A stretch of DNA of 64,000 nt from Euryodendron excelsum (GCA_033060915.1 CM065378.1:7033501-7097500); one strand, 5' to 3'; positions 21,747 to 36,555 are shown, counted from the first letter of the stretch. Notes: generated by a model not told the origin, from the letters alone. Numbers and translations: made by a program.

Positions 21747-24700
21747 CTATTGCTTATAATAGCCACTCTGGTGAGGAGGATATGGAGACGGAACGGTGTA
21801 AGGAGGCCGAGGAAGAGTTCCCTGTTGCTGAGCTTGAGCATTGTAGTATGGACCACGCCACCCTGGATATGCTGGTTGGCCATACTCGTGGCTTGCGGCT
21901 GGCTGCTGTTGAGGCTGGGAAGGTGGGTATGGAGGGCCACCTGCAGCTGGCACGTGGTAAGGAGAAGGCGGCTGCTGCGGAGCGCCGTAAGGGGGTGGAG
22001 TGTGGGCATAACCAGGCATTGTTGGCTGCTCGGGATGCTGGTAGTATGGTGTCTGAGGACGAGAAGGATGGGGCATGTTCCCAGGATCTGTTTGTTGCAC
22101 AGAAGAGGTTCTTTGAGTTTGATGAGGTTGTCCGGCTGCTGGGTAGTTGTAAGCACCTGCGTTCTTATCTCGAAAACTGAAACCAGCCATTTGTCTCTGT
22201 ACATCTTCAATCATTTCTCGGCACTGAATGTTTCTGGTCATCGCAAAATCACTGCACTGCTGTTTTACATTTGTAATAGCATCCTGTTTAACAAAGCAGA
22301 AGAAAATGCAAATTAGCAAACGCAAGCTTACAGATGAAGTTGTGATGAGTGATTCCTAAGCTACTGCACATATAGCACTCTGATTTGACAATATGTAATT
22401 CATACCTGAAGAGTAACGTAAAACTTCAGTCCCTCATTAATGTTTTCTTTAGTTTCTCGATACTTTGCTATGGCAGCTTCAATCTGCTTATAACTTTTCT
22501 CACGAGATGCTGAGAAATTAAGGAAGAACAAAAAATGTGAAAAGAGAACCTCACATTGTATACATGGCAAATGGAGGTTAGAAGAATCAAAAGAATAAGA
22601 AGAAAGTGTTAGGAGTAATTTTATAAATTTTAAATACCAACCACATTGGAGAAGCTTTTCAGGCTACAATTCAGTGATATTAATAGAAACAAATGATGGG
22701 GAAGAAAATAGTAAACAAAACAAACAAACAAGTACATCACAAAGGCATAACGTCCGATGTTCAACTTTCACATATCATTTGGGCCACCAGCCAAAAACAT
22801 TATGGACATGGAGGTGTACATAAAGGCATCAGCGCAATGATAGTAGAAATAACCAAAGATAATGAGGAAGATATTTGAATATCCTTGTAATATATCGGAT
22901 AATGGGATTATTTGTAGATGAAATAGGCACAACATAAGATCGAAAAAAAAAGCCTGGTGATTTTAAAAAGATTAACGGTACTTTGAGAAACAGTGCACCA
23001 GTACACGCTAAAAGAATTGGTCGGCCAATGCTAGACCTGTGTAATGGGGGCAGGAGCTGAATTTAGTCAGCTTGACTTCATTTGAAGGCACTAGACCAGA
23101 TTGACACCTCAAGTCTTGAAGCTTATTTTGCAGTTACATCAGAAAACAAAAGAAGATACATTGAGAACGATGTTTTCAATTCCCATGTCAATCACATTAG
23201 GTTCCCAAGTCAGCATCACACACTAGCCAGATTAGGCCAGGGCATTTACCAACAAGAACACCAGCTATGCAATATCCAATTTAAAATGTATATATATAGC
23301 GCAAGTACAGGCACCAATAAGAAAGAGCCCAAAATACATTGGTGACTACGTTGAAAAGCAGGTTTCATAAGACCAGTACTAAGCACCCATTAAAAATAAA
23401 ATCAATGATAAAGAAAAAAGAATCCATGATTGAGGTGATCTTTGTAAAAATAAATCAAAGACAGCACCGATCCCACAATAAAGCAAGACCTACCTTTGTA
23501 ATCTTCAAGGTTAAAGACAGCCGCAAACTCATCATTTTGGGCCTGCAAACAACAATAGATGCTTTAAGGAACAAATGAGCTCTCCAACAAGAAGTCATTT
23601 TTCAAATACAAAAGGATCAACAAGCAACTATAAAACTTAATTTTATCAAACATCAAGCCTTTAAACAACCATTTTATTTTTAATATCTTATCAATGGAGG
23701 CCAAATGTATAAATCAAGCATCAAAAGATGATTCTGAAGAATGTACGGAACTTACACTGGAAATAGTTTTCCATTTTACCAAGGATGAATTTGTGTAACA
23801 AGAGATGAGGAACCTCGAGATACAACCTATTTAATGGAGAAGGTAATCTCTTGTAACAGTGCCAAACACAACTCCTATGGTACCAAGCACCATAGAAATG
23901 GAGTAATCTAATACCAGTTTTAAACTCTACATTTCCCACACACCACACAGAAACCTGAGACATTTAAACACCTTATGAAGAATGCTTACATTAATACTGT
24001 CCCATAGAAGAGAAGAATGCTTTCAAGCTACCCTTCATTGTTGTTAATAAAGACACTAGCGAGTCTTGAACAAAAACAAGAAGGAACAAATGTGAAAGAT
24101 CAAGTTTTAAATGGTGAGTGCTCTTTACTTCGAGAAATTGTAAACCTGAAGGAAGGAAAAAGATCGGAATGCAATAAGCAGAAAACAATGTAATTGTGCT
24201 CTCCATTGTAGTAGATCTTAGTGCCTGTGGACCTTTAATTCATTTCTCAATGCATTTTTGGGTCTCCAGCCTAGTTTTAGAACACTTTCATAAAAGATTC
24301 TACTGATAATTTCTCTTTAACACTCCTCACCTAAATCATCCCACACTTTTCCCAAAAAAATTAGTGAAAATTAAAAGATTAAATAAGATCTTTTCCCTTT
24401 TTGCCATTTATTTTCCCGGGTGGGGCAAAGCAATCTAGTGGCTTCACTTCCTCTCATGTTCCTCCACATCCCAGACGTAATTGGACTGCAGGTATATTGC
24501 TCATATTGAGTGGAACTATAAAATAAACATCTGTTCGAGAGAACTATTGACCTGACGTATGAAGTTTCTCAGACCTGTTGACTCTAAAATGCCACAGATA
24601 TTGTCTCCTTCAAAAGAAATAACCTTTATGGTTTAATGTCCCTGTCTCGGAACACTCATGATAACTTTCTAGGTAAACTCATCCGCACAATAAAACATAG

Positions 24701-27700
24701 AAAAGTTACACTCTACCCCCACCAGACTGACATTTAAGAGTTTCTTCGGGCATCATCAAGCTACAAACAATGCAAAACCTAATGCTTACTCCTTCCCCAC
24801 CTTACTTCATTACCTTCTGAAGTTCAAATAAGATGCATGGGAAATCAAAGAAGCAAACGATATAAGTCAACCAAAAATGCTCTCCAATATATATCTATTA
24901 TTTACATCCATTTACCTGAAAAGAACTGTTTACTATAAAACCATGACATAAGAGCTAAAAGCATATGACCCTTCCACTAAAAATGGGCAAGAGAGAGGAA
25001 AGTAAATTCTAAAAACTTGATGCAAAGAAAAACAAACCCGAATTTGTAGCAATAATTGTTCTTGAGTGTCAATATTCTGCGCAATTTCTTCACAGATGTG
25101 ATCATACTTTGCTATCTCCTTCCTAAAAAGATCCTCGTACGAGCCAGTAGATGCCATCAACTTGGGCAATATATCATCCTGAAGATACCCACAACATATA
25201 AATTAGCCAACCCAGAACACACTAAAGGCAAAAAACATCACCCACAATTACTGCAACAAACAATGCACAGAAACCACTTAAACAAGCATGACAATTTCGT
25301 TGACTGCAAAAGCAAGGCAGAAAAGTCGGGAATGTAAAAACCATCTGCAGCATAAAACTTCAAGAAGTTAGTCGTCGAAAGAAAATGCACACACAATACC
25401 ACAAGGAGACACCTCCTTTAAAAGCGGACAACCAAATCACATTCACACTTCCTCTTGCTCTTTCAGACATGAAGTGTTCAACTCAGGAGAAGACTTGAAC
25501 CCAGGTATAGCGACTGGTGCACACCAACGCAGGGGCCACCCCACCAGAGGCAGGGGGAAGCTTGTCTTCCACTGGAAATCAAAGAGAACGTGCAAGCACG
25601 AAATGAAAATAATCGAGTACAGTATATTGGCTGCACCACTCTGGACTAGAACTAGAGGCACAACACAAAACGGCCTTTGCCACAGAACATGAGAACAGTC
25701 TACAAAGTATCCAAATTCAACAGAAGCTGGTTACTAAAATGGAGAGCATCTTCCAATTGAGATGATGTTACGAGCAGGATCTAGATTCTAGTCCAAGAAC
25801 AATGTTTCTCTCTTCTTGAAACCAGGAAAAGAGAAAAGAAAAGAACTTGTCAGGAGAAAGAAAAAGAATCATAAAAAATAAAATAAAATTAACGTAAACT
25901 ACTTGACCATGCTTGAGTTCAAATTTATGCGGAGGATAATTTCCCCACAAGAGCCACACAAAGATAGCTGCTTGTCAAATCTGTATGAAGCATATTGCAA
26001 GTCGTTGCTCCATGCTAAAATCTGAGAGCTAAATATGTGTTACATAAAAGGTCGTACCAAGTGCACAAGGCTCCCACTTTACATTGCTATATGCACCAAA
26101 TTGGCTGCATGGACAAATCAGAATAGTACTTTTATCCAGGAGTTGTGCATCCCACAGCTAACATGGGAACAGTTTGCAAAATTTCAAAAACAACAGACGC
26201 AGGAAATGGAGCATTTTTCTGAAAGAGTAGACATGCAGCCCCAAATTCCCAAAGCAATGTCCACCACAACTCAGAACCAGGAAAAAAGAGCAAGAAATAA
26301 AAAAAATGTTGCTAGCATGCGACAATCTAGTTGCCAAACAAAGATATCGTAAATAATGTAAGCACACCTTCCTCTTCATCTCTTTGAGCATGTCTTCAAG
26401 CCCTGCCCGTTGAGCACCAAGAGTCTCCAATTGCCTCTACAAAGACAAGCAAGCAAGATTGAGGAGACTATTTGCACATAAAAATCAGTCACTAATATGA
26501 AACAGTTAAAAAGTTTTCAGTAGTGTGTAATAAGATCAATCTTCCTAATAATGGTGGTGATTATAATTATGAGAGAGAGATAGAGAGAGATCAACTTTTT
26601 AAGTTTTAGTTACATGTCTATTTCAACTCATTGAAATTATTGACTATTAAAACCTCTAAGAGTATATGCATCGCATGTAGATATGTACGTCCAAGACATA
26701 ATGTTTATATTAATTTCTATAATAAAATAAAATCTGCATTTCATTGAAAAAATCGTGAAATCTCTTGAAAGTAGGATTCATTAAATATTTGGTAACTCTA
26801 TGCGCATATGTGTAACTGACACTGGGAGTAACCTTGCAATGGACAGGAAATTTAGAAAGATTATCAAAGAAAAATGAAAATTATGATTATTTCACAAGTT
26901 CAAATATACTCTTAACTATATACTGGATTTATTATTCATTCCATGAGTAGTTTAGTAAAGAAATTTTGTCCTCAAAAAAAAGAGCACAAGACAACAATTG
27001 CAAATCTGCAAACGCATCAAGAATTACTGCGTGTTGACATGAGTAAAACCTTTCTATATAAATACTAATCGACACATGCATGCACATGCACAACCAAGCT
27101 TCTTATCATATTTGCAATACCACAATGAAAAATCCGTAGTATGCATATACTAAAGCCCTTTCAATCACTTCTCATGTTTGTTAATACTAAGACAAATCCA
27201 GTATTTTTAGCAACCCAAATGTAACAGCCATAATCAAGTAGATTTGTCAGTATAAAGTTTGTAGCATGTGATCAAATATGGTTATAGTCTGACTTCTAAG
27301 CACTGACTATCCACTTTCAACATTTTTTCATTTTCTTGATAAGGAAGATAACTTTATATAACTAAAAGGCATCAAGGGGATGCCGCCCATTTCAACATTT
27401 CTTAGAGACTTTATTTATTATGAATAATAAATAAAAAATAGAAACATAATTTTAAATTCAGTCTCTCCATAAATTTTACAATTTTCATGCAAGAATAAAT
27501 TTGACATCTCGATGGATTCATTTTTATTGAGTGTTCACACAAAAATTTTGAAAAATTTTCTTCAACTTTAATTAAGTTTGTTCACTATCATGCTTACACA
27601 TACAACATCCATGTTCAGTACATTCATCAACTATTGAAAATTGCAAATGTTACTTTGTCATCTAATAAATTAATAATCACGTGTAGAACAACTTAGCCAC

Positions 27701-28109
27701 TGTACAAACCCTTAGGGAACAAACGTTTCTGTGTAGCAAAAGAATATATCATTTTAATATATTGGAGAGGAAGCAAAGCCAATCAGGCTAACAGAAGAGG
27801 AAAATTAACCCCTTACGAAAGATAACAGAAGTGAATGCCTACAGCATCTACTGAGCAAGAGTATGAATTATCATCAAAGATCCGAAAATGCTCAGTAGCC
27901 CTAAAACTGAGTAAACCACGCACTTGATGGCATAACAAAATTGAAGTTACTTCAACAACTATAATAGAGTTTCAATAATGAGAGTACCAAAAATAAGTAA
28001 GCATATGAGAAATTATAAAATTCATGTCCACTAGATTAATAAAATATAGCATCCATGATGTGATGCAGAACTTCTATTTTTATATGTTTAGGTTGGTGTT
28101 TTTTTTGGT

Positions 28110-28152
<43 letters not shown>

Positions 28153-31100
28153 CTAACCTTGAAATTGGAAGGGAAACTCATCCACAAAATGGGAAAATGG
28201 AAGAAGCAGAAGACTTGCTTTTCTGCCCATATTACAAATTCACAAAACATTCATGCAGTTATTAGGCTGAAAAGATGAAATTACCAAGCTCTGCTTCAGG
28301 GCCCCCACTATAGCATCTTCATTGGCATCCAAAGACATTATAGGCCTTGCCAGTGTAGGAAGAGCAGATTCTATCTGCGAAGCAAAGGGCACATATAAGT
28401 ATTATGCTTTTACTTCCCCCATGAGAAAAGAAGAAAAAGGTAACTTAGAATCTACACATTGCTCAATTAATTAATATTTCCTAGGGAGAGAGAGAAAGGA
28501 AAGCATGATGGAGCAGCACATAGTGACAAAAGCTAAACAAGCCAGTACAGAAAGGAGAAAAGTATGATAAGCTGAAGTAAATTAATTGAACAAGCACAAC
28601 TTCCCCCTGGTAACAAGATAAGCTAAATAAGCCAGGACGGTAAAGGAAAAAGTATACATCAACCAAATCAAACAACTTATTGAACCACCACAATTTCCCT
28701 GCACAACAATAGATAATACGGTATTGCAAAGATAAAAGGGAAAGAATTAAGAAGGCATGACATGAATTTTCCTCAAAACAAAATGTGTGCAGGGACCAAA
28801 AAATAGTCAACAAGCATTGCTTTAGAGACTCACACTACCACAACTAACCTTTCCCATTAAAATAAAATATGTGAAAAGCCAAAAAAATAAAAAAAATAAA
28901 AAATTGCTTCTGGAACCCCTATTACCTAGCATGGCCCGCATGGGATACGTCCTTCAACGAAGATCAGATCTCAATACATAAGTTCATGTTCAAGTCACAC
29001 AAACACATAAAGGCATTAAGAGACAGACCATGAAAAGAAAGTTTTCAAATTTCACACATACTTGAAGAGGACATACCGGATGTCGGTCAAGGATTGACAT
29101 AAGTGCTAAATGATCTCTCACTGAACGCTCAATCCGGGCATCACTTTCTGCAGCTTGCTTCAAATTTCCTGCAAATCTGTTTAACCTATCTTGCAAGTTC
29201 TTTGTTAGAGTACTGGATTGAGGCCTAGTCCACCGTGTTCCAAATTGGCTTCTAAACTGTGCATCTTCTGTTGCTTCTTTCTGCAAGAGTTCCTCAGTCT
29301 GGACCAGTAATTCCTGGTTTACCCTTTTTAAATCTCTAAGTTGCTGTAGCTCAGCTTCCAAACCAGCTGGGCCTCCGCTGATTTGAACTGCCTCGACATC
29401 ATCTTTAAGAGTAGTTGGCAGGGTGAAATTCCCTTCCAGAGCAAGAATAGAATCAGGCAAGTCCATTTCCTTCAGCCTCACTCGGGTTAGCTCACTCCCT
29501 TGTTGCAATTTCTCGGCTTGTGTTCTGATGATGTCATCTACCATTTCAGTGTATCTAGAAAGAGCTTTTGCACTGCTGTCAGGTACAAGACTTGCAAACA
29601 TTTTCTCCTTACTTGCATCCAGTATTTCATTCATTGGCATAGACTTAACCATTGCAAATGCTGGAAGAGGAGGTAATGAACTGGAGGGAGGAACCCTCAT
29701 GAGGTAAACTCTATCATTCTCCTTCACAGCCCTCTCCAGGTTACCATTCAGATTCCCTTCCAACTTATTAATTGCATCCAAAAGCTGCTGTGCAGCACCC
29801 TTTGAGGATGATTTCTTTGCCTCAGATAAAGCAGTAATCCCACTCTTCAATCGAGCAATTTCCTCAGCAATCTCTTCTTTCTCATGCAGCTCTAAACCAT
29901 ACCTATAGCAAGCCTCAGCATAAAACAAGGCTGCCTTTAGCTGAACATGAGATAACCAGGCCTTGTCAAAATGCTCTTTGAGAGGTGCAACAACTAGTGC
30001 AGCCAAAGCTTCCTCATAGTAGATCCCAACCTGCAATCATGTCCATTTCAAAGCATTATAATTCAACCGTAATTAACTCCCCAGTTAGAAAAATATGCAT
30101 GTACACGCTCATATGTATAACTTCCTTTTAAGCCAGGTTATAAACACCAGGGAAGTAAGGCTCACAACATACTAAATGGAGTTGCCACAGTGACCATGGA
30201 ATACAGTTATTTGAAAAGTACGGATCATAAATGTTTTGCTTTACTCTATCAATAATTCAGCATATAAACCTTTGTGCCATAAAACCCAAGGCAATTGGCA
30301 TGAATCAGCTAAGCACACAGCTATATTAGTAACTGTGGAATAGAAACACTTGTGTCACAGTTTATGTTGAACCATAGCATACTTGCTATAATTCAAGTAA
30401 ATTCTCTAACATTTGCTGATAAACCATGACATATTAGTTAATTTTGTCTAATCTTTTCAGTGAAGCGAGATACAATCACATTTCCCAGAAAACCACCAAA
30501 TTTCATATCTTTTTAGTAAATTGAGATATAATCACATTGCCCAGAGGACCTATAAAACATTTGCAATAATTTAACTCAAGTACTGGCAATTCATGAGCTA
30601 CAAACAAACCTTCAAAAGAAGAAACACCAACCTGCCTTGAGATTTTAGCACAAACCCCAGGAGTGCTCCCCTTGGCAATAGTATTCTCAAAAACACATTC
30701 CTGCGCTTGTGCCAGCATAAGCCTCTCCAACATCCCTGCGCACTCCACTGACACATCCACGGTCGCCGAACTCCCCATCGACGCCTTCGTTGACTCATTA
30801 TCCCTCAAAAATGCAAATGCCCCCGCCGCAGCAATAAACGAGTGTGACGCCTGCCGCCTTCCCTCGATCGAAGACCGATCAAACGTCAGCCCAATCTGGC
30901 TGTGCACAGAACCCAAATTGAACAGCACCGCGGCCTTCTCTAGGTGGATGTTCTGCTGCGAGGCCTTCTGCCTGTTCTTGAAGGCGTCGTGCCACGTGAA
31001 GGTCACGGCGTTAACGTGGTCCTTGTCGGGGGAGATCGGGAACCGCGACTCCACGGCGCAGAGGGCTTTGTAGTAATTTTGCAGGGTGTCGCGGCGAGCA

Positions 31101-31309
31101 GTGAGGGAGTCGGCGGTGGCGCGCTCGAGATCGGTGCGCATTTGTTTTAGGGTTTGGAGGTCGTCCTCGAGGTTCTGGGCCTCGCGCTCCGAGTAATTAA
31201 CGACTATGTAGTTTCGCAGCGGACGGTAAAGATCGACGGCGACTGTCTTCTTCTCATAGACGGCCAGCATGATGTTTGCGGCCGACGACGAAGACGCCGG
31301 AGTGGCCAT
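21747..31309 (-). CDS. ALIX: ALIX/BRO1-domain ESCRT-associated protein, eight exons
   Basis: Exons 31309-30632, 30030-29077, 28374-28285, 26436-26368, 25178-25038, 23542-23494, 22509-22406 and 22283-21747 (stop included) join without a frame break into 2622 bp, 873 residues; all introns are GT-AG and the reading frame is held across the one split codon (exons 6/7). Residues about 10-390 form a BRO1 domain (MLAVYEKKTVAVDLYRPLRN near the start; EKAAVLFNLGSVHSQIGL inside). Residues about 400-715 are helical and match the ALIX V domain. From about 745 the C-terminus is Pro/Gln/Tyr-rich (PYPPSQPQQQP; GYYKQ end). In Arabidopsis, ALIX binds ESCRT-III SNF7 and the deubiquitinase AMSH3 and works in multivesicular-body sorting to the vacuole. 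No signal peptide: cytosolic and endosomal. Intron 3 is 1848 bp and contains 33 consecutive G. Confidence 0.93.
28120..28152 (+). repeat. Run of 33 G preceded by T runs in ALIX intron 3
   Basis: A T-rich stretch (T8, then T10) is followed by 33 uninterrupted G. The intron is transcribed from the minus strand, so the RNA carries a C tract followed by A tracts. Confidence 0.9.
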
Positions 31310-32606
31310 GATTGGTGATTTATTGGATCGGAGAAGCTCTGAATCGAATTGATATATATATATATATATATTTATATACGAGAATTATGTATCAATATGT
31401 ATAAGATGAAGAAACTGGGGAAAAAGACGATTTTGGTCGATGAAAATTGGAGACTGATGAAGTATTCGCTATTTTACATTTGCATATATTTTTATTTTTC
31501 TTCTAGAGGAAGAAATCAAGGGGACTGGTAGTTTATTATTTGTTGCCAGGTTTACCCTTATAAATTTTGTAGAATTACTGAGGTGTATGCGGACAGTCGA
31601 CTGCATTGTCGTTTTCTTTTCTGTTTATTGTGTTTTTAAAAACAAAAAAACAGTGGAAACTTTTTTACCATTACTTTTTTTTTTTTTTCACATGGAAGCT
31701 ATTGTTAAAGGTTTTAAAAATAAATTTCTTTTATGCTTGTTTAAAACTGAAGTGTTTTGAAAAAAATATTTCAAAGCAATTTTCAAAATTTGATATCAAA
31801 TATGATCTTGGCGATTTTCAAAAAATAAAATCAAAACATTAGAACTAAAGACCGCAACCAATTGCGGACAATTTTCAAATTTCATTTTTGCATTGTCACT
31901 ATTTTCAACAAAATAAATTGAGATCCTTTTAGTTCTCTCCCAACTTCAAAGGTATATCACCTTCAAATACTAATCAATAAGAAGAATAAATGTTGAATTC
32001 AGCTATTTCTGCTCTTATTATCTAACATTTAATCATTTCATCAAGATCAAAATATCACCTTTGTTTTAAACTGTAACAAAAAAATAAAAAAAGAGTTGTA
32101 GGAAAGTTCGCTCATTGCAAATGAATTATAATTATTGCTCATGATGAAGGTACTTTAAAAAAAGAAATTTTAACACAGAATATTCCAATCATTGTGAGCT
32201 CTAGGAAATAATAGATCTATATATCTATATACCATGTAAGAAGAGACTGTCTAACATATTTTAAACTTGTGTTGTTCATGTCACAACGAAGCAATCTTAT
32301 TGTTTTGTTAAAACTCGCTCTCAAATAACTCGGCATTAAAATGCACTAAACTATGCATTGAGAAATGAACTTAAAAGACCATTTAAGCATCTCAACAAAC
32401 AAATTGAATGTGCTATTAAGATAGGTTGGGATTATCTTTCTATTAGTTTCTTAGATTTAGTGTGAATGGTTTGTGTAGCAAGAATGTTTTGTTCACACTC
32501 CTCCCCCCACCTTTTTTTTTTGGGGTAACATAGGGCAAAAGATGTATTGGAGAGTTCAGCCCTACTCGTTTTGTATATTTATTTCAGTAATATATTTTTA
32601 TATATA
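31310..32606. other. ALIX upstream region and AT-rich intergenic sequence
   Basis: It contains the likely ALIX promoter and 5' UTR immediately right of 31309, a (TA)n microsatellite at about 31350-31372, and no supported gene. Short frames at 31349-31531 and 31606-31842 are low-complexity. Confidence 0.5.
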
Positions 32607-35600
32607 TCTATATAATAAAACAGAACGGTTTTTGAATTTTTGACGAGACATTTGTCTACGTGGCGCACATCTATCTTATAAAACAGCTCAGTGTTTTTTT
32701 CAAAATGTCTGCGAAACATAGTTTGATCGGACGAACGAAATTTTTTGGTTTAGCATTCAACGATTGAGATCAATAGGTCTGACATGTAGCTGGCTTTCTT
32801 TTTCTCTCTTTACGGTTAATGAATGAGATAAAAAGAAAGTGAGATGATGGGAGAGAGAAAAGTAAGATAAGCTTATAGAGAAAAGAGGAGAGAGGGTGAC
32901 AGAGCCAATGAGTGGTAGCGTATTGACCTCTTGCTTAGAGCAGTGTGCAAAAATGGCCCATCTCACACGCTATTCTATGCAATTTGTGAGTTTCAAAATT
33001 CAAGTAAACAATTTCTTATCGTATTTTCTCTGTCTCTTTCCCTTATTTTTCCGCTCAACACAACCTCTTCCCGTTCTCGATCACTACTACACTTCACTCC
33101 CCCCTCTCTCTCTAAAATCACCTTCGCCTCAAGCTACGCTTGACTGGCACATTAGCACCATCTTCTTACCCCTCACTCCAGCCACCCTACTCATAGACCC
33201 ACCTCCCTCGATCTACAAAATTGGCTCACAACCCCTTCTCCGTGGATCGAAGCCCCCCGCATATGAACACCTCCTGGCTTTCTCTTCACTAGCACAAGTA
33301 TGTATTTTCTCAGTTCTTCAAATGTTTTGTGTTAATTTTTTCGTATAGGGTCTCAGCTACCAAACAAGGTCAACGGTTGTCTTTGAGTTGTCGTTATCCG
33401 GTCATACGCACATTAATTTTATATATAAGGGGTTGAGTGTTTTTTCATAATATTTTGCGTCTTCAACGTTCGTATATTACCTCAACTGCGGATTGTCTTC
33501 CACCTGTAGCTACCTGTTTGGGACCGTATCGTTCGAAAGTGAGGTCTACAAGGAGAACCAGAGTGATCTCTTCATGTCTATAATGGCGTAGTTGTAAGAA
33601 ATATATTGATTTGCCTTATTGTTGAGGGCCTGAGGCAGACCTTTTTGTATATTTTTTGGTCTTTTTTTCTGTAGTGTTTTAAATAGGTAGAGTTCAAGAA
33701 ATTTACCAGATTGACAGAACATATGAGGCTTCTGTGGGAGAAGATGTACTTCAAGCACACTCATTTGCAGTCAGCACTCTCTCGATCTCCACGACTTCAC
33801 CTCCCACGGCCATAAACACCACTATCCCGAGAGACCCACGACAACCATGTCAACCATTTAGAACCTCTCTCAAACGCTCACCGCCATAGACCCACGAAAC
33901 ATGACGCAAAAAATCAATAAAAGGAGTGGGTCTTCAATGGGTTGCTAACTTGCTATTGCAGTCCTCATCCTTGATCTCTCTTTCCAAAAGGACTTGGGTC
34001 TTCAACGGATGAAGTGTGCATTTTGTTGTTTGGTTTGGATCAATTAACTATTTCACTTTTCACCTGAACAGAGTGTAGTATAGGTTTTTTTTGTGCTTAG
34101 CTTCTGCTTTGTTTTCAGAATAGTTTGTGCTGTCCGAAACCTAGCTCAAAAGGAAGCCTGTTATAAATATATATATAAATAGGTTCATAAGTTGGTTCAA
34201 GTTATAAAATAAAAAATAAAAAAATAAAAAAAGAAGCAGATCCTGCTGATGAGTAGCCAATTTGAATGGCTATGTTATAATGTTAAACAAGTTGCGGAAA
34301 AGTTATTCGTAGGAGAAAATGCATTTTTCTGAAAATGTGCTTCCGGTATGAAATCCATTTCAAATTTTTAAAGAAACCTCATGGGAACGTGATGGAAACT
34401 TTTGAAAAATTTATAGAAAATGTTTTAGAAATTCTTAAAAAATATTTAAAAAATTCTTAGAATACTTGACGAAATTTTTTTAGAAATTTGAGAAAAACAC
34501 TTGAAAATTTTGAAATATTTATTTTATACATTTTTTTCGCTTAAGTTTTGATTAAGTATTTATGAAATTTTTATGTAAGTTTTTACAAGTTTTTCAAAGG
34601 TTTTTTTTTTTTTGTAAGTTTCTTAAAAGTTTTTACTAAGTCTCTTAAAGATCATTTTTTAGTTTTGCAAAAGCTTTTAAAGAAAATGTTTCTTTAAGTT
34701 CTTATAATTTTGCAAAAGTTTTTTTAAGTTTCTTAAGAAGATTCTTATATGTAACTACAGGTAGACAAAGATTTAGAGCAAACTGTACAATAAACTCTCT
34801 TTACTCATTTTTTTAAATTAAGCTAGAGTTCCTTAATACAAAACTTTTTTACCTCTCAAATTGCCTTTATATATAGGTTCGATATAGGTGTTGTGATCCA
34901 TGATGAACGAGACTTTAATGTCATTTGTGTTTCGTGAGGTAATTCCATTTATCCCTTTTAGTTGCATTTTTTTTTCCTTAGAAGATTTTACTTATTTTTT
35001 GGAAGGCAAAGGAAAAGGCAACGTTTCACGAAAAAAAAAGGTAAGCTTTACTAGCAAAGGAAAGGAGGTATAAATAGTTATTAAAGCATTTTTAATGTAT
35101 GTTTTTTTAAATGCTTAGTATTTTTGTTTTTTAAGCGCTGTTAGTTTTTTGGATGGATATTTTTATTCTATTTTTGTGGCAAATCTCTTTTGTAGCAAAG
35201 CTCTTTGCAGTGCTAGGGAAAGAATTCGAGGTTAGTTTCAATGTGTTCTCTATTTTTTATTGGTTTTAGTATCAGATTTGGGCACATTTCATTTTGTATT
35301 CTCTTATGCCTTTGTACTTTGTTTGCATTTGAAGGGGTTGAATTGATAGGTTCGAGAGCATTAAAATTTCTTTATTGAGATAGGAATGAACATCGATTCC
35401 AAAGAGCTCCTCCACGGCAAGTAGGACCATTTTGTTGGTTTTGTGTTAGCTTTCTTAAATGCTTTTAGTCCTGATGAGTAAAAACTACTAGGTAGCAAAC
35501 ATAAAAACAAATAGTATTGTCACAAAGCAAGTAAACACTTTGTTGAAATTATTTTGCCCTTTACCTTAGTTTTTTTAATCCTTTTTTGTCATGGAAAATT

Positions 35601-36555
35601 AAACTTTACAAAAAGAAAGTTATCTAGAAAACCCTTCCATAATTGGTGGGTCATTTTAGTTTTATTTAAAAGTATATACCATAGTTTTAACTGAGTTTTA
35701 CCAAATTCTGCTTGCTCAATGAAAAGTGAAGGTAGTCTACCCGCATTATCAAATAAGATACCATGATTGGCTAATTTGGGATTTCGAACCATTTATTTTG
35801 TTAATTTCTTTAAAGTTATTTGGCTAATATATTTATGGCTTTCATCTTAATAATTTTTAATTGTTTTCTTTGCTACATGTAGCTTGGCAAATGGAGAACC
35901 ATGTCAAAAGATGCCATATATAGATGCTGGGGTTTACATTGACAATCCAAAGTTTGAGTGCTGGAGACGTTCCAAGCTGTCCAGTGAATTGAGATTGGGC
36001 TATTAGATTGCAATGAAAGCTTAGGGAATAGATTACAATCCAGTCCTTTTATCTATCAATTTTTTTTTTAAATTATGCAATAGATTTTATACTTGCCAGA
36101 CTGTAATTGTTAGGGAAGATATTTGGACTTAGCCGTTTAGGTTAGGGTCTAGATGTGATTAACCAGATATGGATGTGAAACTCATACTTAAAAATTGATT
36201 TTCTTGGAATTGAAGTTCTCCTTATGTCTATTTTATAATGTGTTTGTGGTATTGAATTGGCTCCTTAAAATGCTCATAGGCTAAATTCACTAACCTTTCA
36301 AATAATTGTTTTTTTGTTTTTTGGCAATCGGTAAAGCAACCTTTTAAATAGTTGAAAATTGATGATATGGGTTTGGTGTGTGTGAGGGAAATGTGGTGTG
36401 CCTGGAAGTTTATTGTGTAGATAGAGTGAAAGTGGGACGATATTGTAACTGGTTCGGAAGAATTTAGTACAAGTGCTTCAGCCTTAGAAACTCAGTATAA
36501 TTTGTTACTATTAACAAGATTTATTGGGAGTGCCGTAGGTACGGGTTATTTCTAG
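32607..36555 (+). mobile_element. Helitron, 3.95 kb, non-autonomous
   Basis: The 5' end reads TCTATATAATAAAACAG directly after an A, and the 3' end reads CTAG (36552-36555) directly before a T, the A|T insertion rule of Helitrons. Upstream of CTAG a hairpin GTGCC-GTA-GGTAC (36530-36542, one G-T wobble) lies 9 nt away, as usual. No RepHel helicase was found, so it is non-autonomous. Inside are exon-like blocks with splice-type borders near 35185-35230 (encoding AKLFAVLGKEFE-like text) and 35883-36005, possibly captured gene pieces that I cannot identify. Confidence 0.7.

Noticed and set aside
21740..22316. Two plus-strand open frames of 146 and 188 codons
   Set aside because: Both lie opposite the Pro/Gln-rich last exon of ALIX and reflect its repetitive composition.
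32896..33348. Plus-strand open frame of 150 codons
   Set aside because: It lies inside the Helitron, has low-complexity Ser/Pro/Leu text and no recognisable family.
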